A stretch of DNA of 64,000 bases. Origin: Nocardioides cynanchi (lineage in GTDB: Bacteria; Actinomycetota; Actinomycetes; Propionibacteriales; Nocardioidaceae). Numbering within the stretch: the first letter of the stretch is position 1; every line of letters starts with the position of its first letter. Under the pieces are notes generated by a model, which was given only the letters and a program-made list of their open reading frames with translations, made no database searches and was not told where the DNA came from. The position numbers and the translations under genes are program-made. Below, in pieces: positions 9,107 through 16,841 of the stretch. The stretch lies in assembly GCF_008761635.1 (NCBI RefSeq), contig NZ_CP044344.1, positions 2,170,001 through 2,234,000 of the forward strand, written 5' to 3'.

Positions 9107-9757
9107 CTACAGGAGCCGGCGGTCGGAGGCCCACCGGGTGAGCTCGTGACGCGAGGACAGCTGGAGCTTGCGCAGCACGCTGGACATGTGGGTCTCGACG
9201 GTCTTGATCGAGATGAACAGCTCCTTGGCGACCTCCTTGTAGGCGTAGCCGCGGGCGATCAGGCGCATCACCTCGCGCTCGCGCTCGGTCAGGCGGTCGA
9301 GATCCTCGTCGACGGCCGAGATCTCGATGGTGCCCGCGAACGCGTCGAGCACGAAGCCCGCCAGGCGCGGGGAGAACACCGCGTCGCCATCGGCCACCCG
9401 CCGGATCGCGTCGACCAGCTCGGGCCCGGTGATGGTCTTGGTGACGTAGCCGCGGGCACCCGAGCGGATCGTCCCGATCACGTCCTCGGCGGCGTCGGAG
9501 ACGCTGAGGGCCAGGAACTTGGGGCCGTCGGCCGAGCCGGCCGTGGAGAGCCTCCGCATCACCTCGGCGCCGCCGCCACCGGGCAGGTGCACGTCGAGGA
9601 GCACGACGTCGGGGCGGTGCGCGAGCACCGCGGCGATCGCCTCGTCGACGTCGGCGGCCTCGCCGATCACCTCCACGGAAGTGCCCAGCTCGGCGCGGAC
9701 CCCGGCCCGGAACATGGCGTGGTCGTCGACGATCAGGACCCGGGTCAGGGTGTTCAT
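9107..9757 (-). CDS. NarL/LuxR-family response regulator (LiaR-like)
   Basis: A 216-residue regulator with an N-terminal receiver domain and a C-terminal LuxR HTH. The acidic pair is in VLIVDDHAMFRAG, the phosphoacceptor is Asp55 in VVLLDVHLPG, and the switch lysine is in GYVTKTITG. The HTH is LTEREREVMRLIARGYAYKE through KTVETHMSSVLRKL. Its ATG overlaps the stop of the kinase gene by 4 bp, so the pair is translationally coupled and should be cognate. With the PspC/LiaF-like protein encoded divergently, it would control an envelope-stress response. Confidence 0.92.
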   Translation of the reverse strand: MNTLTRVLIVDDHAMFRAGVRAELGTSVEVIGEAADVDEAIAAVLAHRPDVVLLDVHLPGGGGAEVMRRLSTAGSADGPKFLALSVSDAAEDVIGTIRSGARGYVTKTITGPELVDAIRRVADGDAVFSPRLAGFVLDAFAGTIEISAVDEDLDRLTEREREVMRLIARGYAYKEVAKELFISIKTVETHMSSVLRKLQLSSRHELTRWASDRRLL

Positions 9758-11022
9758 GCGGTCTCCTCGTGTCGGGGCAGTCGCAGCCGGACCTCGGTGC
9801 CGGTGCCGGGCGTGGACCTGATCTCGGCGCTGCCGCCGTGCCGGGCCATCCGGTCGACGATGCTGCTGCGGACGCCCTGCCGGTCCGACGGTACGGCGTC
9901 CGGGTCGAAGCCCGCGCCGCGGTCGCGGACGAACACCTCGACCTGTCCTGGCCCCACCTCGGCGTAGATGTCGACCAGCCCGCTGCCGGCGTGCTTGGCG
10001 GCGTTCGTCACCGCCTCACGGGTCGCCGCGACGATCGGCGCCAGCGCCTCGTCGACCTGGGCCTCGCCGACGGTCACCAGCTCCACGTCGACGCCGTAGC
10101 TGTCCTCGACGTCACGGACCACCTCGCGCAGGGCACCGGCCAGGGTGCCGTCGCCGACCGGCGTGGCGTCGAAGAGCCAGGAGCGCAGGTCGCGCTCCTG
10201 CGAGCGGGCCAGACGGGACACCGTCGCGTGGTCGGCCGCGTTCTTCTGGATCAGGGCGAGGGTCTGGAGCACCGAGTCGTGCAGGTGGGCGGCGAGGTCG
10301 GCCCGCTCCTGGGTCCGGACCCGCTCGGCACGCTCGGCGGCCAGGTCGGTGGTGAGCCGCCAGACCCAGGGGCCGATGGTGATGCCCAGCCCGATGCCGC
10401 CCAGGCCCGCCGAGATCAGCACGTCGTACACCTCGGTGACGTGGCCGTTGCGCAGCGCGAAGAGCGCGACCGACCCGGCCACCAGGACCACGCCGGCGCC
10501 GACCCGCAGGTAGGCGGCCCAGCCGCCCGAGCCGAAGACGGCCCGCACCGGGTTGAGCCGCTCGGACTGGTCGAGCCAGCGGGCGCGCTGCGCCTCGTCC
10601 GCCTGGCGCCACAGCAGGCCGAAGCCGAGCACGGCGAGCACCAGCGGCCAGAACACCAGCCCGTGCCCGAAGATCGCCTCCGCGGTCAGCACCAGGCCGA
10701 GCCCCAGGGCGACCAGCGCGATCGCAGGACCCGAGTCGGCCAGCCTCCGGATCCGGCCCGGTCGCCGCCCGCCACGCGAGGCGCTCTCCAGACCCGGCGC
10801 CTCGACCTCGAACGGCGAGTCGGCCGGCAGCACCAGCCACAGGCCGGCGTAGAACAGCACGCCGCTGCCCCCGAGCACCGCAGCGACCAGGAACGCCGCG
10901 CGCACCCACACCACCGGCACGCCGAGATGGCGGGCGAGCCCGGCGGCCACCCCGCCGATCACCGGCTGCCGGAGGTCACGGGTCGCCCGACGCACGTCGC
11001 GCGCCGGCAGGGTGGTCGTCAT
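9754..11022 (-). CDS. PspC-domain sensor histidine kinase (LiaS-like)
   Basis: A 422-residue membrane kinase. The N-terminal PspC domain (RQPVIGGVAAGLARHLGV, then the membrane strand GVLFYAGLWLVLPADS) is followed by several membrane helices, a HisKA_3 dimerisation domain with the phosphorylated His in HLHDSVLQTLALIQKNAAD (near residue 247), and an HATPase domain (REAVTNAAKHAG, DRGAGFDPDAVP, GTGTEVRLRLP). ATG 11022 (MTTTLPARDV) is preferred over an upstream start because GGAGG stands 4 nt before it. It shares an operon with the response regulator and is divergent from the PspC/LiaF-like gene. The signal is presumably membrane or cell-wall stress. Confidence 0.9.
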   Translation of the reverse strand: MTTTLPARDVRRATRDLRQPVIGGVAAGLARHLGVPVVWVRAAFLVAAVLGGSGVLFYAGLWLVLPADSPFEVEAPGLESASRGGRRPGRIRRLADSGPAIALVALGLGLVLTAEAIFGHGLVFWPLVLAVLGFGLLWRQADEAQRARWLDQSERLNPVRAVFGSGGWAAYLRVGAGVVLVAGSVALFALRNGHVTEVYDVLISAGLGGIGLGITIGPWVWRLTTDLAAERAERVRTQERADLAAHLHDSVLQTLALIQKNAADHATVSRLARSQERDLRSWLFDATPVGDGTLAGALREVVRDVEDSYGVDVELVTVGEAQVDEALAPIVAATREAVTNAAKHAGSGLVDIYAEVGPGQVEVFVRDRGAGFDPDAVPSDRQGVRSSIVDRMARHGGSAEIRSTPGTGTEVRLRLPRHEETA

Positions 11023-11165
11023 GGTGCCTCCATGGTCGCAGAGCGCCTGGTCGCGGACCATGCGGACGAACCCCGGCCGACCCCTGACCCGGACCCCGGG
11101 GTGGCGGGGCCGGGTCAGGGGGTTCCCCGATGGCGTACGACGTGCCGATGGCGCACCGTGGAGGT

Positions 11166-12365
11166 ATGACCACCACCCCGCCCGACACCTCCCCACCGCA
11201 GGGACAGCCCCACGGACCCGGCCCCGACTCCGGCCCCCGGGTCGGCTGGGACGACGTCCGCGACCTCGGCCGGATCCGGCGAACCCGTGACAAGCGGATC
11301 GCCGGCGTCGCCGGCGGTCTGGGGCACCACCTCGACATCGACCCGCTGATCGTCCGGGTCGCCTTCGTGGTGCTGTCGTTCTTCGGCGGCGTGGGGCTGC
11401 TGCTCTACGTCGCCGGGTGGCTGCTCATCCCCGAGGAGGGGAACGACTGGGCCAAGGTCGCCCTGGACCGGCGCAGCCGCACCGTGGCGCTGGCCCTGGT
11501 CACCGGTCTCGGGCTGGTGCTGCTGCTCAGCCACAGCTGGTGGGGCTCCGGCTTCCCGTGGGGCATCCTGATCGTCGCCGGGATCGTCGCCCTGGTGGCG
11601 ACGCAGCTGCCGGAGCGGCGCCGCCGCGACGACCCGGGCGCCCAGACCGTCGTACCCCCGCAGGGTGCGGTGCCCGCCGACCCCACGGCGTACGTCGTTC
11701 CCGCGGCCTCTGTCTCGCCACCCGCCTACGTCGCGCCACCGGTGCAGCCGCGACCCGTCAACCCGCGCAAGCGCGGACCGATCCTGTTCTGGTTCAGCCT
11801 GGCCCTGATCACCGTCGCCCTGGGCGCCCTGGCGGTCGTGGACCTCGCCGGCGCCGACGTCGCCCCGTCGGCGTACCCCGCACTGGTGCTCGCCCTGAGC
11901 GGGACGATCCTGGTGGTCGGCGCGTTCTTCGGCCGGGCGGGCGGGCTGATCCTGGTCGGCCTGCTGGCGACGTTCGCCACCATCGGCAGCACCGTCGCCG
12001 ACCGCTGGGACCCGCACCGGCAGGTCGAGCGCCCGGTAGCCGCGGCCGACGTGCAGGGGAGCTACCACCTCGACATGGGCGAGCTCGTCGTCGACCTGAC
12101 CGACGTGCGCGACCTCGGTGCCCTCGACGGCCGGACCATCGACATCAGCGGGGGGATCGGGCACCTCGACATCCTGGTCCCGGCCGGGATCACCGTGGTG
12201 ACCCACTCGCAGATCAGCGGGCCCGGCGGGATCACCACCAACGGACAGGACACCGGCGGCGTGAACACCACGGTCGACTGGATCCACCGGGCCGGCTCCC
12301 GCGCCCCGACGATCACCATCGACGCCGACCTGCACGTCGGTGCGATCACCTACAGCGCGAGCTAG
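11166..12365 (+). CDS. PspC and LiaF-like domain membrane protein
   Basis: A 399-residue protein. A Pro-rich cytoplasmic N-terminus leads into a PspC domain (RDKRIAGVAGGLGHHLDID, then VGLLLYVAGWLLIPEE), further membrane helices around residues 100-130 and 200-260, and a C-terminal LiaF-type beta domain (GELVVDLTDVRDL through DISGGIGHLDILVPAG). The combination matches LiaF-like inhibitors that hold a LiaS-like kinase off. The divergent kinase gene also carries a PspC domain, so a direct interaction is likely. ATG 11166 is chosen, although its GGAGG is unusually close (1 nt); ATG 11148 is an alternative. Confidence 0.85.
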   Translation: MTTTPPDTSPPQGQPHGPGPDSGPRVGWDDVRDLGRIRRTRDKRIAGVAGGLGHHLDIDPLIVRVAFVVLSFFGGVGLLLYVAGWLLIPEEGNDWAKVALDRRSRTVALALVTGLGLVLLLSHSWWGSGFPWGILIVAGIVALVATQLPERRRRDDPGAQTVVPPQGAVPADPTAYVVPAASVSPPAYVAPPVQPRPVNPRKRGPILFWFSLALITVALGALAVVDLAGADVAPSAYPALVLALSGTILVVGAFFGRAGGLILVGLLATFATIGSTVADRWDPHRQVERPVAAADVQGSYHLDMGELVVDLTDVRDLGALDGRTIDISGGIGHLDILVPAGITVVTHSQISGPGGITTNGQDTGGVNTTVDWIHRAGSRAPTITIDADLHVGAITYSAS

Positions 12366-12375
12366 AGGAGTCATC

Positions 12376-12642
12376 ATGGACGACACGACGGACCAGACGG
12401 TCAGCCTGCCGACCACCGCGCCCCACGGCTCAGCCGGCGGCGGCTCGGGCCGCCACCCGGTCAACATCGGGCACCTGGTGATGGGCATCGCCTTCCTCGG
12501 GCTGGCGGTGATCTGGGCCCTGATCGAGTCGGGCACCGCCTCGGCCACCGACCTGCGCTGGCTGCTGCCGGTGCCGTGGGTCGCCGCCGGAGCGGTCGGG
12601 CTCGCGGCGACCGCGCCGCGGCTGCGCGGCCACCGGGACTGA
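12376..12642 (+). CDS. Small two-helix membrane protein
   Basis: An 88-residue protein starting 10 bp after the PspC/LiaF-like gene with a good GAGGAG 5 nt before ATG 12376, so it is part of that operon. Two hydrophobic segments (IGHLVMGIAFLGLAVIWALI and WLLPVPWVAAGAVGLAATAP) follow a polar N-terminus rich in Thr, Gly and Ser. No family is recognised. I infer an accessory of the envelope-stress module. Confidence 0.75.
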   Translation: MDDTTDQTVSLPTTAPHGSAGGGSGRHPVNIGHLVMGIAFLGLAVIWALIESGTASATDLRWLLPVPWVAAGAVGLAATAPRLRGHRD

Positions 12643-12661
12643 CGGTGGCAGGGTGGAGCCC

Positions 12662-13204
12662 ATGCCACTGCCGCGCCTGGGCTCGCTGGAGTCGCTGCCC
12701 GCGCTCTCGCACCCCGACCTGCTCGCCCCGAGCGTCCACGACGCGCTGAGCGCGTGGCCGCACGCCGGTGAGATCGCGGTGGTGGAGATCGACCCCGACT
12801 ACGCCGACACGGCCGCGATGAGCGAGCGGTACGACGTACCGATGGCCTCGGGCGCCAACTGCGTGGTGGTGATGGGCCGGCGCGACGGCCTCGAGCGGGT
12901 CGCGGCGTGCGTCGTGCGCGCGGACACCCGGGCCGACGTGAACAGCCTGGTCAAGCGCACCCTCGACGTCCGCAAGGCGTCGTTCCTGGCGATGGACCGG
13001 GCGGTCGGTGAGTCCGGGATGGAGTACGGCGGGATCACCCCCGTCGGGCTCCCGGCCGAGTGGCGGGTGCTGGTCGACGCCGCCTGCCTCGAGCTCGAGG
13101 CGGCCGTGATCGGCTCGGGTGTACGCCGTTCCAAGCTGCTGGTGCCGGGGCGGCTGCTCGGGGAGCTGCCCCGCGCCGAGGTGCTGGCCGACCTGGGCCG
13201 CTGA
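12662..13204 (+). CDS. YbaK/EbsC-type aminoacyl-tRNA deacylase-like protein
   Basis: A 180-residue protein of the YbaK/ProX superfamily, which hydrolyses mischarged aminoacyl-tRNAs. Diagnostic stretches are ANCVVVMGRRDG, VKRTLDVRKASFLAMD (the conserved Lys/Ala surface) and GMEYGGITPVGLP, the signature of the family. The N-terminal 50 residues extend beyond the minimal domain, as in actinobacterial members. The specific tRNA substrate cannot be told from sequence. ATG 12662 is preferred to GTG 12653 because a GGAG lies 5 nt before it. A large stem-loop follows the gene. Confidence 0.85.
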   Translation: MPLPRLGSLESLPALSHPDLLAPSVHDALSAWPHAGEIAVVEIDPDYADTAAMSERYDVPMASGANCVVVMGRRDGLERVAACVVRADTRADVNSLVKRTLDVRKASFLAMDRAVGESGMEYGGITPVGLPAEWRVLVDAACLELEAAVIGSGVRRSKLLVPGRLLGELPRAEVLADLGR

Positions 13205-13220
13205 CGGGCGGAAACCTCCC

Positions 13221-13280
13221 TCGAAGACACCCTGTCCGACTGGTTTGAACCTCAACCAGCCGGGGGACAGTCCTCTTCGA
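13221..13280. repeat. 60-nt nested inverted repeat between ybaK-like gene and WXG-like cassette
   Basis: Three nested arms can be paired: TCGAAGA (13221-13227) with TCTTCGA (13274-13280), CTGTCC (13232-13237) with GGACAG (13265-13270), and CTGGTT (13240-13245) with AACCAG (13254-13259) around an 8-nt loop. No T-tract follows. It could be a terminator for the upstream gene, an attenuator in the leader of the downstream cassette, or an operator. Confidence 0.7.
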
Positions 13281-13306
13281 CACCGCAACGCACGGGAGGT
13301 CCCCCC

Positions 13307-13645
13307 ATGAGCCTGCACGGAGCCGAGCTCGGCGCCGACCTGGCCCACCTCTACCAGGACGGCGCCGACCTGCTGCCGACCGTCGCCGCCGACTTCGACG
13401 CCGCCACGGCCGGCCCCGACGGGATGGCCGAGTACGCCTTCATCCGCGATGCCCAGCTCGGGTTGGGCATCTCCGGCCCCTACGCCGAGATCTCCGGGCT
13501 GGCGTCGGCGCTGTCGGAGAAGATCGGCGACGTCGCGACCACGCTCTACGCCCTTGGCCACAACATCGTGGCCACCGCCCAGGACCTCGCCCGCACCGAC
13601 CAGGCGGCGCGTGATGCCTACCTCACCCAGGGCGGCAAGCTGTGA
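13307..13645 (+). CDS. Small WXG/EspC-like helical protein
   Basis: A 112-residue, mostly helical, acidic protein with no signal peptide or membrane segment. The pattern of Ala-rich helices (GADLLPTVAADFDAATAG, then SALSEKIGDVATTLYALGHNIVATAQDLARTDQAARDAYL) resembles type VII secretion substrates or EspC-like partners, but a clear WXG turn is absent. It has a strong GGGAGG 7 nt before ATG 13307. It is the first gene of a three-gene cassette, and the next gene overlaps its stop. Confidence 0.6.
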   Translation: MSLHGAELGADLAHLYQDGADLLPTVAADFDAATAGPDGMAEYAFIRDAQLGLGISGPYAEISGLASALSEKIGDVATTLYALGHNIVATAQDLARTDQAARDAYLTQGGKL

Positions 13646-14142
13646 GCAGCCCGCTGGGCCGGGCCATCGAGGCGATGCACGTCAGCGCGACGACGCCGAA
13701 CGGCCAGGTCGCCGGCGAGGTCAACGGCTGGTACGACGTCCGGATCACCTGCGCGGCCGGCTACCCCGAGCGGGTCGGTGAGGCCGAGCTCGCGGCCCAG
13801 GTGGAGCGGCTCGCCCGGCTGCTGTTCGCGGCCCGGATGGCGACGTACAACCGGCTGGTCGAGGAGCACCTCCCGCAGCCGGTGCTGCCGCTTTCCGACC
13901 AGGACCGCGCCTACGAGGAGGACGTCTCCGCCCTGGCCTCGACCGGTGAGTCGTCCGACGGCTCGATCCGGATCTCCGGCGTGGCGATGACCCACTGGAC
14001 CGTGCACATCCGGCCCGGGCTGGTCGACGGCGTCGGGGGCGAACGCGTGGCGGCGCTGGTGACCGAGGCGGCGAACGCGTTCGTGCGCGACCGGGTCGCC
14101 GGCGTGCGCCGGCTGAAGAACCTCCACTACGTGGTCGGCTGA
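13642..14142 (+). CDS. YbaB/EspL-like cassette protein
   Basis: A 166-residue protein starting at GTG 13642, overlapping the previous stop by 4 bp. The N-terminal part (SATTPNGQVAGEVNGWYDV, then a helix AELAAQVERLARLLFAARMA) resembles the YbaB/EbfC fold, as in EspL-like proteins found beside actinobacterial WXG100 genes. In this family the NG turn precedes a strand and a long helix, as here. The C-terminal 60 residues (GVAMTHWTVHIRPG, VRDRVAGVRRLKNLHYVVG) are not recognised. I infer a chaperone or scaffold for the neighbouring small and large helical proteins. Confidence 0.55.
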   Translation: MSSPLGRAIEAMHVSATTPNGQVAGEVNGWYDVRITCAAGYPERVGEAELAAQVERLARLLFAARMATYNRLVEEHLPQPVLPLSDQDRAYEEDVSALASTGESSDGSIRISGVAMTHWTVHIRPGLVDGVGGERVAALVTEAANAFVRDRVAGVRRLKNLHYVVG

Positions 14143-14154
14143 GCGGAGAGCCCG

Positions 14155-15126
14155 ATGAGCGACCTGATCGGCAAGGCCCACGAGATCGTCAAGAAGGCGG
14201 TCGAGTGGGACCTCTCCCAGGAGGGGATCTACCCCGACGGGCACGGCGGCTTCGTGATGCCGGGCTACTCCGAGCCGCTGCCTGCCTCGCCCGGCTACTC
14301 GATGCCCGGGCAGCCCCCGCCGCCTCCCCCGCCCAGCCCCATCCAGCCGATGATCGACAAGGTGGTGGCGCGGTACGCCGACGTGCCCGGCCTGTTCGAG
14401 CCGTTCACGTGGTGCCCGCAGGGAGGCGACTTCGCGACCATGTCGACCGGGATGCTGCCCACCCTGCAGCGGCTGTCGAGCGGGCAGATCGACTCCGACC
14501 CGGTCACCCACTCCCCCGTCGTACCGAACCCCCACCTCGACAACGTCGCCACCGTCGCCACCGACGTGGACAACTGGCACGGTGAGGCCGCGAGCAACTT
14601 CGTGCGCAACTACCAGTCCCACTTCCGCACGGTGACCGAGAGCCAGTTCATCGCCGCCGCGGTGCTGAAGGGCTGCCTGGAGGCCGAGGACGCGATGTGG
14701 CGCGAGGTCGCCGCCAACATCGAGCAGATCGCCGACCGCACCCTCAGCGCGCTCGACAAGATGGACGACACCGGCAAGAACGGCTTCGTCTTCGGCCTGA
14801 CCGTGGTCGCGGCCGTGGTGGCCACGGTCGTGGTGCTGCCGGCAGGTGCCGCGCTGACCGCGGTCGCGGCCGTCGGCTCGGCCGCCACCATCGCCGCCAG
14901 CGGCACCGACCTCGAGTTCAGCGGGGAGTCCGCTCCCGTCGTGGTCGACCACATGCGCGACGCGATCGACCAGCTGAAGAAGCAGATCGTCGACACCGAG
15001 ACCCGGATCGCCAAGGCCGCCCGCGACATGGGCAACCTGATCGAGAGCTCACCGGTCAACCAGTTCTACCTGAACCGGCCGATGCTCGCCGCCGAGCCGG
15101 GCGGCCTCGGCTCCGACCAGGGCTGA
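14155..15126 (+). CDS. Large WXG/ESX-substrate-like protein with hydrophobic core segment
   Basis: A 323-residue protein beginning 12 bp after the EspL-like gene. It has a Pro-rich insertion (residues 45-65, seven consecutive Pro), helical domains with W-x-G (NWHGEAASNFVRNY, near residue 142) and EAEDAMWREVAANIEQIADRTL, one long Ala/Val hydrophobic stretch (VFGLTVVAAVVATVVVLPAG, about 218-250) and a C-terminal helix (VDHMRDAIDQLKKQIVDTETRIAKAARDM). The W-x-G helix hairpin and Pro-rich part fit EspB/EspK or WXG-domain toxins, but no toxin domain is visible. No ESX ATPase or EccB-E gene is in the window. Confidence 0.6.
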   Translation: MSDLIGKAHEIVKKAVEWDLSQEGIYPDGHGGFVMPGYSEPLPASPGYSMPGQPPPPPPPSPIQPMIDKVVARYADVPGLFEPFTWCPQGGDFATMSTGMLPTLQRLSSGQIDSDPVTHSPVVPNPHLDNVATVATDVDNWHGEAASNFVRNYQSHFRTVTESQFIAAAVLKGCLEAEDAMWREVAANIEQIADRTLSALDKMDDTGKNGFVFGLTVVAAVVATVVVLPAGAALTAVAAVGSAATIAASGTDLEFSGESAPVVVDHMRDAIDQLKKQIVDTETRIAKAARDMGNLIESSPVNQFYLNRPMLAAEPGGLGSDQG

Positions 15127-15139
15127 GCGTCGCGCAAGG

Positions 15140-15193
15140 GCGGTGAGTGAGGACCGGTTTGCATGGCTCGAACCGGGCCCACGTCACCGCTGC
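15140..15193. repeat. Intergenic palindromic repeat, copy 1
   Basis: Begins GCGGTGAG and AGGACCGGTT and ends TCACCGCTGC. The outer arms GCGGTGA and TCACCGC pair. It shares the same head and tail with copy 2, 28 nt downstream, but the middle differs. Confidence 0.7.
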
Positions 15194-15220
15194 CCGGCAC
15201 CCTGCAGTCCCGCGGACGCC

Positions 15221-15275
15221 CAGCGGTGAGCCAGGACCGGTTGCCCGCGTACATTTCGATCCGCACTCACCGCTG
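15221..15275. repeat. Intergenic palindromic repeat, copy 2
   Basis: CAGCGGTGAG (15221-15230) and CTCACCGCTG (15266-15275) are perfect 10-bp inverted arms around a core with AGGACCGGTT. The head matches copy 1 at 18 of 20 positions. This looks like a dispersed intergenic element; the two copies lie between a 3' end and a promoter. Confidence 0.7.
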
Positions 15276-15294
15276 CGCGCGACCCTTGCGACCG

Positions 15295-15311
15295 TGACAG
15301 CGGCTCTGTCA
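15295..15311. promoter_or_regulatory. Palindromic operator TGACAG-N5-CTGTCA
   Basis: A perfect 6+6 palindrome with a 5-bp spacer lies just upstream of the LLM oxidoreductase start. The same palindrome, preceded by nearly the same GACCCTTGC-ACCG sequence, lies before the acyl-CoA dehydrogenase at 26137. The size and symmetry fit a TetR-family operator. Confidence 0.65.
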
Positions 15312-15322
15312 GAGTCGTGGGC

Positions 15323-16357
15323 GTGAAGATCTCCACGCAGCTGATGTACGCCGGCAACCCCCGCGACGCCGCCGACCAGGTCGTCGCCCTCGAGCAGGCG
15401 GGCCTCGACACGATCTGGGTCCCGGAGGCCTACGGCTTCGACTCCCCCACGCTGATGGGCTACCTCGCTGCCAAGACCGAGACCGTCGAGATCGGCAGCG
15501 CGATCCTCAACGTCTACTCCCGCACGCCGAGCGCACTGCTCCAGACCGCCGCCGGCCTCGACAACGTCAGCCAGGGCCGGGCGATCATCGGGCTCGGCGC
15601 GAGCGGGCCGCAGGTGATCGAGGGCTTCCACGGTGTGCCGTACGACAAGCCGATCGGCCGGACCAAGGAGATCATCGAGCTGATCCGCCGCGGCCTGCGC
15701 CGCGAGACGCTCGTCCACGACGGCATCTTCACCCTGCCGCTCCCCGAGGGCCAGGGCACCGGGCTCGGCAAGCCGCTGAAGCTGCTCACCAAGCCCGAGC
15801 GCTCCAGCATCCCGCTCTACATCGCCGCGCTCGGCCCCAAGAGCGTCGAGGGCGCCGCGGAGTACGCCGACGGCTGGCTGCCGTTCCTGTTCGTGCCGGA
15901 GAAGTCGGGCCAGGTCTGGGGCGACGCCCTCGCCCGCGGCACGGCGAAGCGCCAGGAGGGCCTGGCCCCGCTGGAGATCTGCGCCGGCGGCATGGTCGCG
16001 ATCGGCGAGGGGCCGGAGACCAAGGCACTGCTGGAGTTCGCCCGCCCGATGGTGGCGCTGTACGTCGGCGGCATGGGCGCGCGCGGGAAGAACTTCTACA
16101 ACGACCTGATGGTGCAGTACGGCTACGAGCAGGAGGCCAAGGAGATCCAGGACCTCTACCTCGGCGGCAACAAGCGCGACGCCGAGGCCCTGGTGCCCAC
16201 CGACCTGCTGGAGCTCGGCAACCTGGTCGGCCCGTCGTCGTACGTCAAGGAGCGGGTCGCCGCCTTCGCCGAGGCGGGCGTGACCAACCTCCAGGTGATG
16301 CCGGCCTCCGACGACCCCGTCGCCACGATCCGTCAGCTGCGCGAGCTGGTCGACTGA
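15323..16357 (+). CDS. LLM-class, probably F420-dependent, oxidoreductase
   Basis: A 344-residue luciferase-like TIM-barrel flavin/F420 oxidoreductase. The family start MKISTQLMYAGNPRDAADQV, the strand LDTIWVPEAYGFDSPT and the internal GLGASGPQVIEGFHG with phosphate-binding residues match F420-dependent members. The C-terminal YVKERVAAFAEAGVTNLQVMP also fits. The substrate is unknown; the shared operator with the acyl-CoA dehydrogenase suggests lipid or steroid-like catabolism. GTG 15323 gives the family-typical MKI start, with GTG 15317 as an alternative. Its 3' end overlaps the convergent SRPBCC gene by 25 bp. Confidence 0.88.
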   Translation: MKISTQLMYAGNPRDAADQVVALEQAGLDTIWVPEAYGFDSPTLMGYLAAKTETVEIGSAILNVYSRTPSALLQTAAGLDNVSQGRAIIGLGASGPQVIEGFHGVPYDKPIGRTKEIIELIRRGLRRETLVHDGIFTLPLPEGQGTGLGKPLKLLTKPERSSIPLYIAALGPKSVEGAAEYADGWLPFLFVPEKSGQVWGDALARGTAKRQEGLAPLEICAGGMVAIGEGPETKALLEFARPMVALYVGGMGARGKNFYNDLMVQYGYEQEAKEIQDLYLGGNKRDAEALVPTDLLELGNLVGPSSYVKERVAAFAEAGVTNLQVMPASDDPVATIRQLRELVD

Positions 16358-16770
16358 CCGACGACGTCGACGAGCCGGTCGAGCACGTCGTTCCAGCCCT
16401 GGGTCAGGTCGGTCCCGGCGGCCCGGGAGCCGCAGACGTGGGAGACCTCCACCTGGGTCCCGCCGTCGACAGCGGCGAGGCTGACCTCGACCGGCTCCGC
16501 CGCCGCCACCTCTCCGTCGGCCTCCCAGACCCAGGTGAAGGCCAGGCGGTACGGCGGGTCGACCTCGGAGTAGACCCCCGAGACCGTCGCCCCGATCACC
16601 GGGCTCTCGATCCGGTAGCCGCCTCCCGGCCGTGCGTCGACGTCGTACGTCGTGCCGGCCAGTTGCGGCCACCACCAGGTGGCCAGCCGCTCGGGCTGCA
16701 CCCAGGCGGCGAAGACCGTCTCCGGCGGGGCGGCGACGGTGCGGGTGATCGTGATCGTGTGCCCGGTCAT
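16333..16770 (-). CDS. SRPBCC/AHSA1-family protein
   Basis: A 145-residue protein with the Bet v 1-like fold of the activator-of-Hsp90 ATPase homologue family. Seen are the starting strand ITITRTVAAPPETVFAAW, the WWWPQLAG turn, GGGYRIESP and the closing helix TDLTQGWNDVLDRLVDVV. Such proteins bind hydrophobic ligands, and no specific substrate can be given. ATG 16770 starts MTGHTITITR; an upstream start in the repeat region is rejected. It is divergent from the MpaB-like gene and ends inside the LLM gene end. Confidence 0.85.
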   Translation of the reverse strand: MTGHTITITRTVAAPPETVFAAWVQPERLATWWWPQLAGTTYDVDARPGGGYRIESPVIGATVSGVYSEVDPPYRLAFTWVWEADGEVAAAEPVEVSLAAVDGGTQVEVSHVCGSRAAGTDLTQGWNDVLDRLVDVVGQSTSSRS

Positions 16771-16782
16771 GGCACCAGCCTC

Positions 16783-16818
16783 GCATCCGGGCCTTGCATC
16801 CGGGCCTTGCATCCGGGC
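16783..16818. repeat. 13-bp tandem repeat in a divergent promoter region
   Basis: GCATCCGGGCCTT occurs twice in tandem (16783-16808) followed by a partial third copy (to 16818). It lies between the SRPBCC and MpaB-like start codons and may alter promoter spacing or be a protein-binding array. Confidence 0.8.
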
Positions 16819-16841
16819 GCCGACCCGGCCACGGTGGCGGC

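Noticed and set aside
14155..15126. Polymorphic toxin with immunity gene
   Set aside because: No toxin domain was seen and no immunity-type gene follows; the next gene is an oxidoreductase with its own operator.
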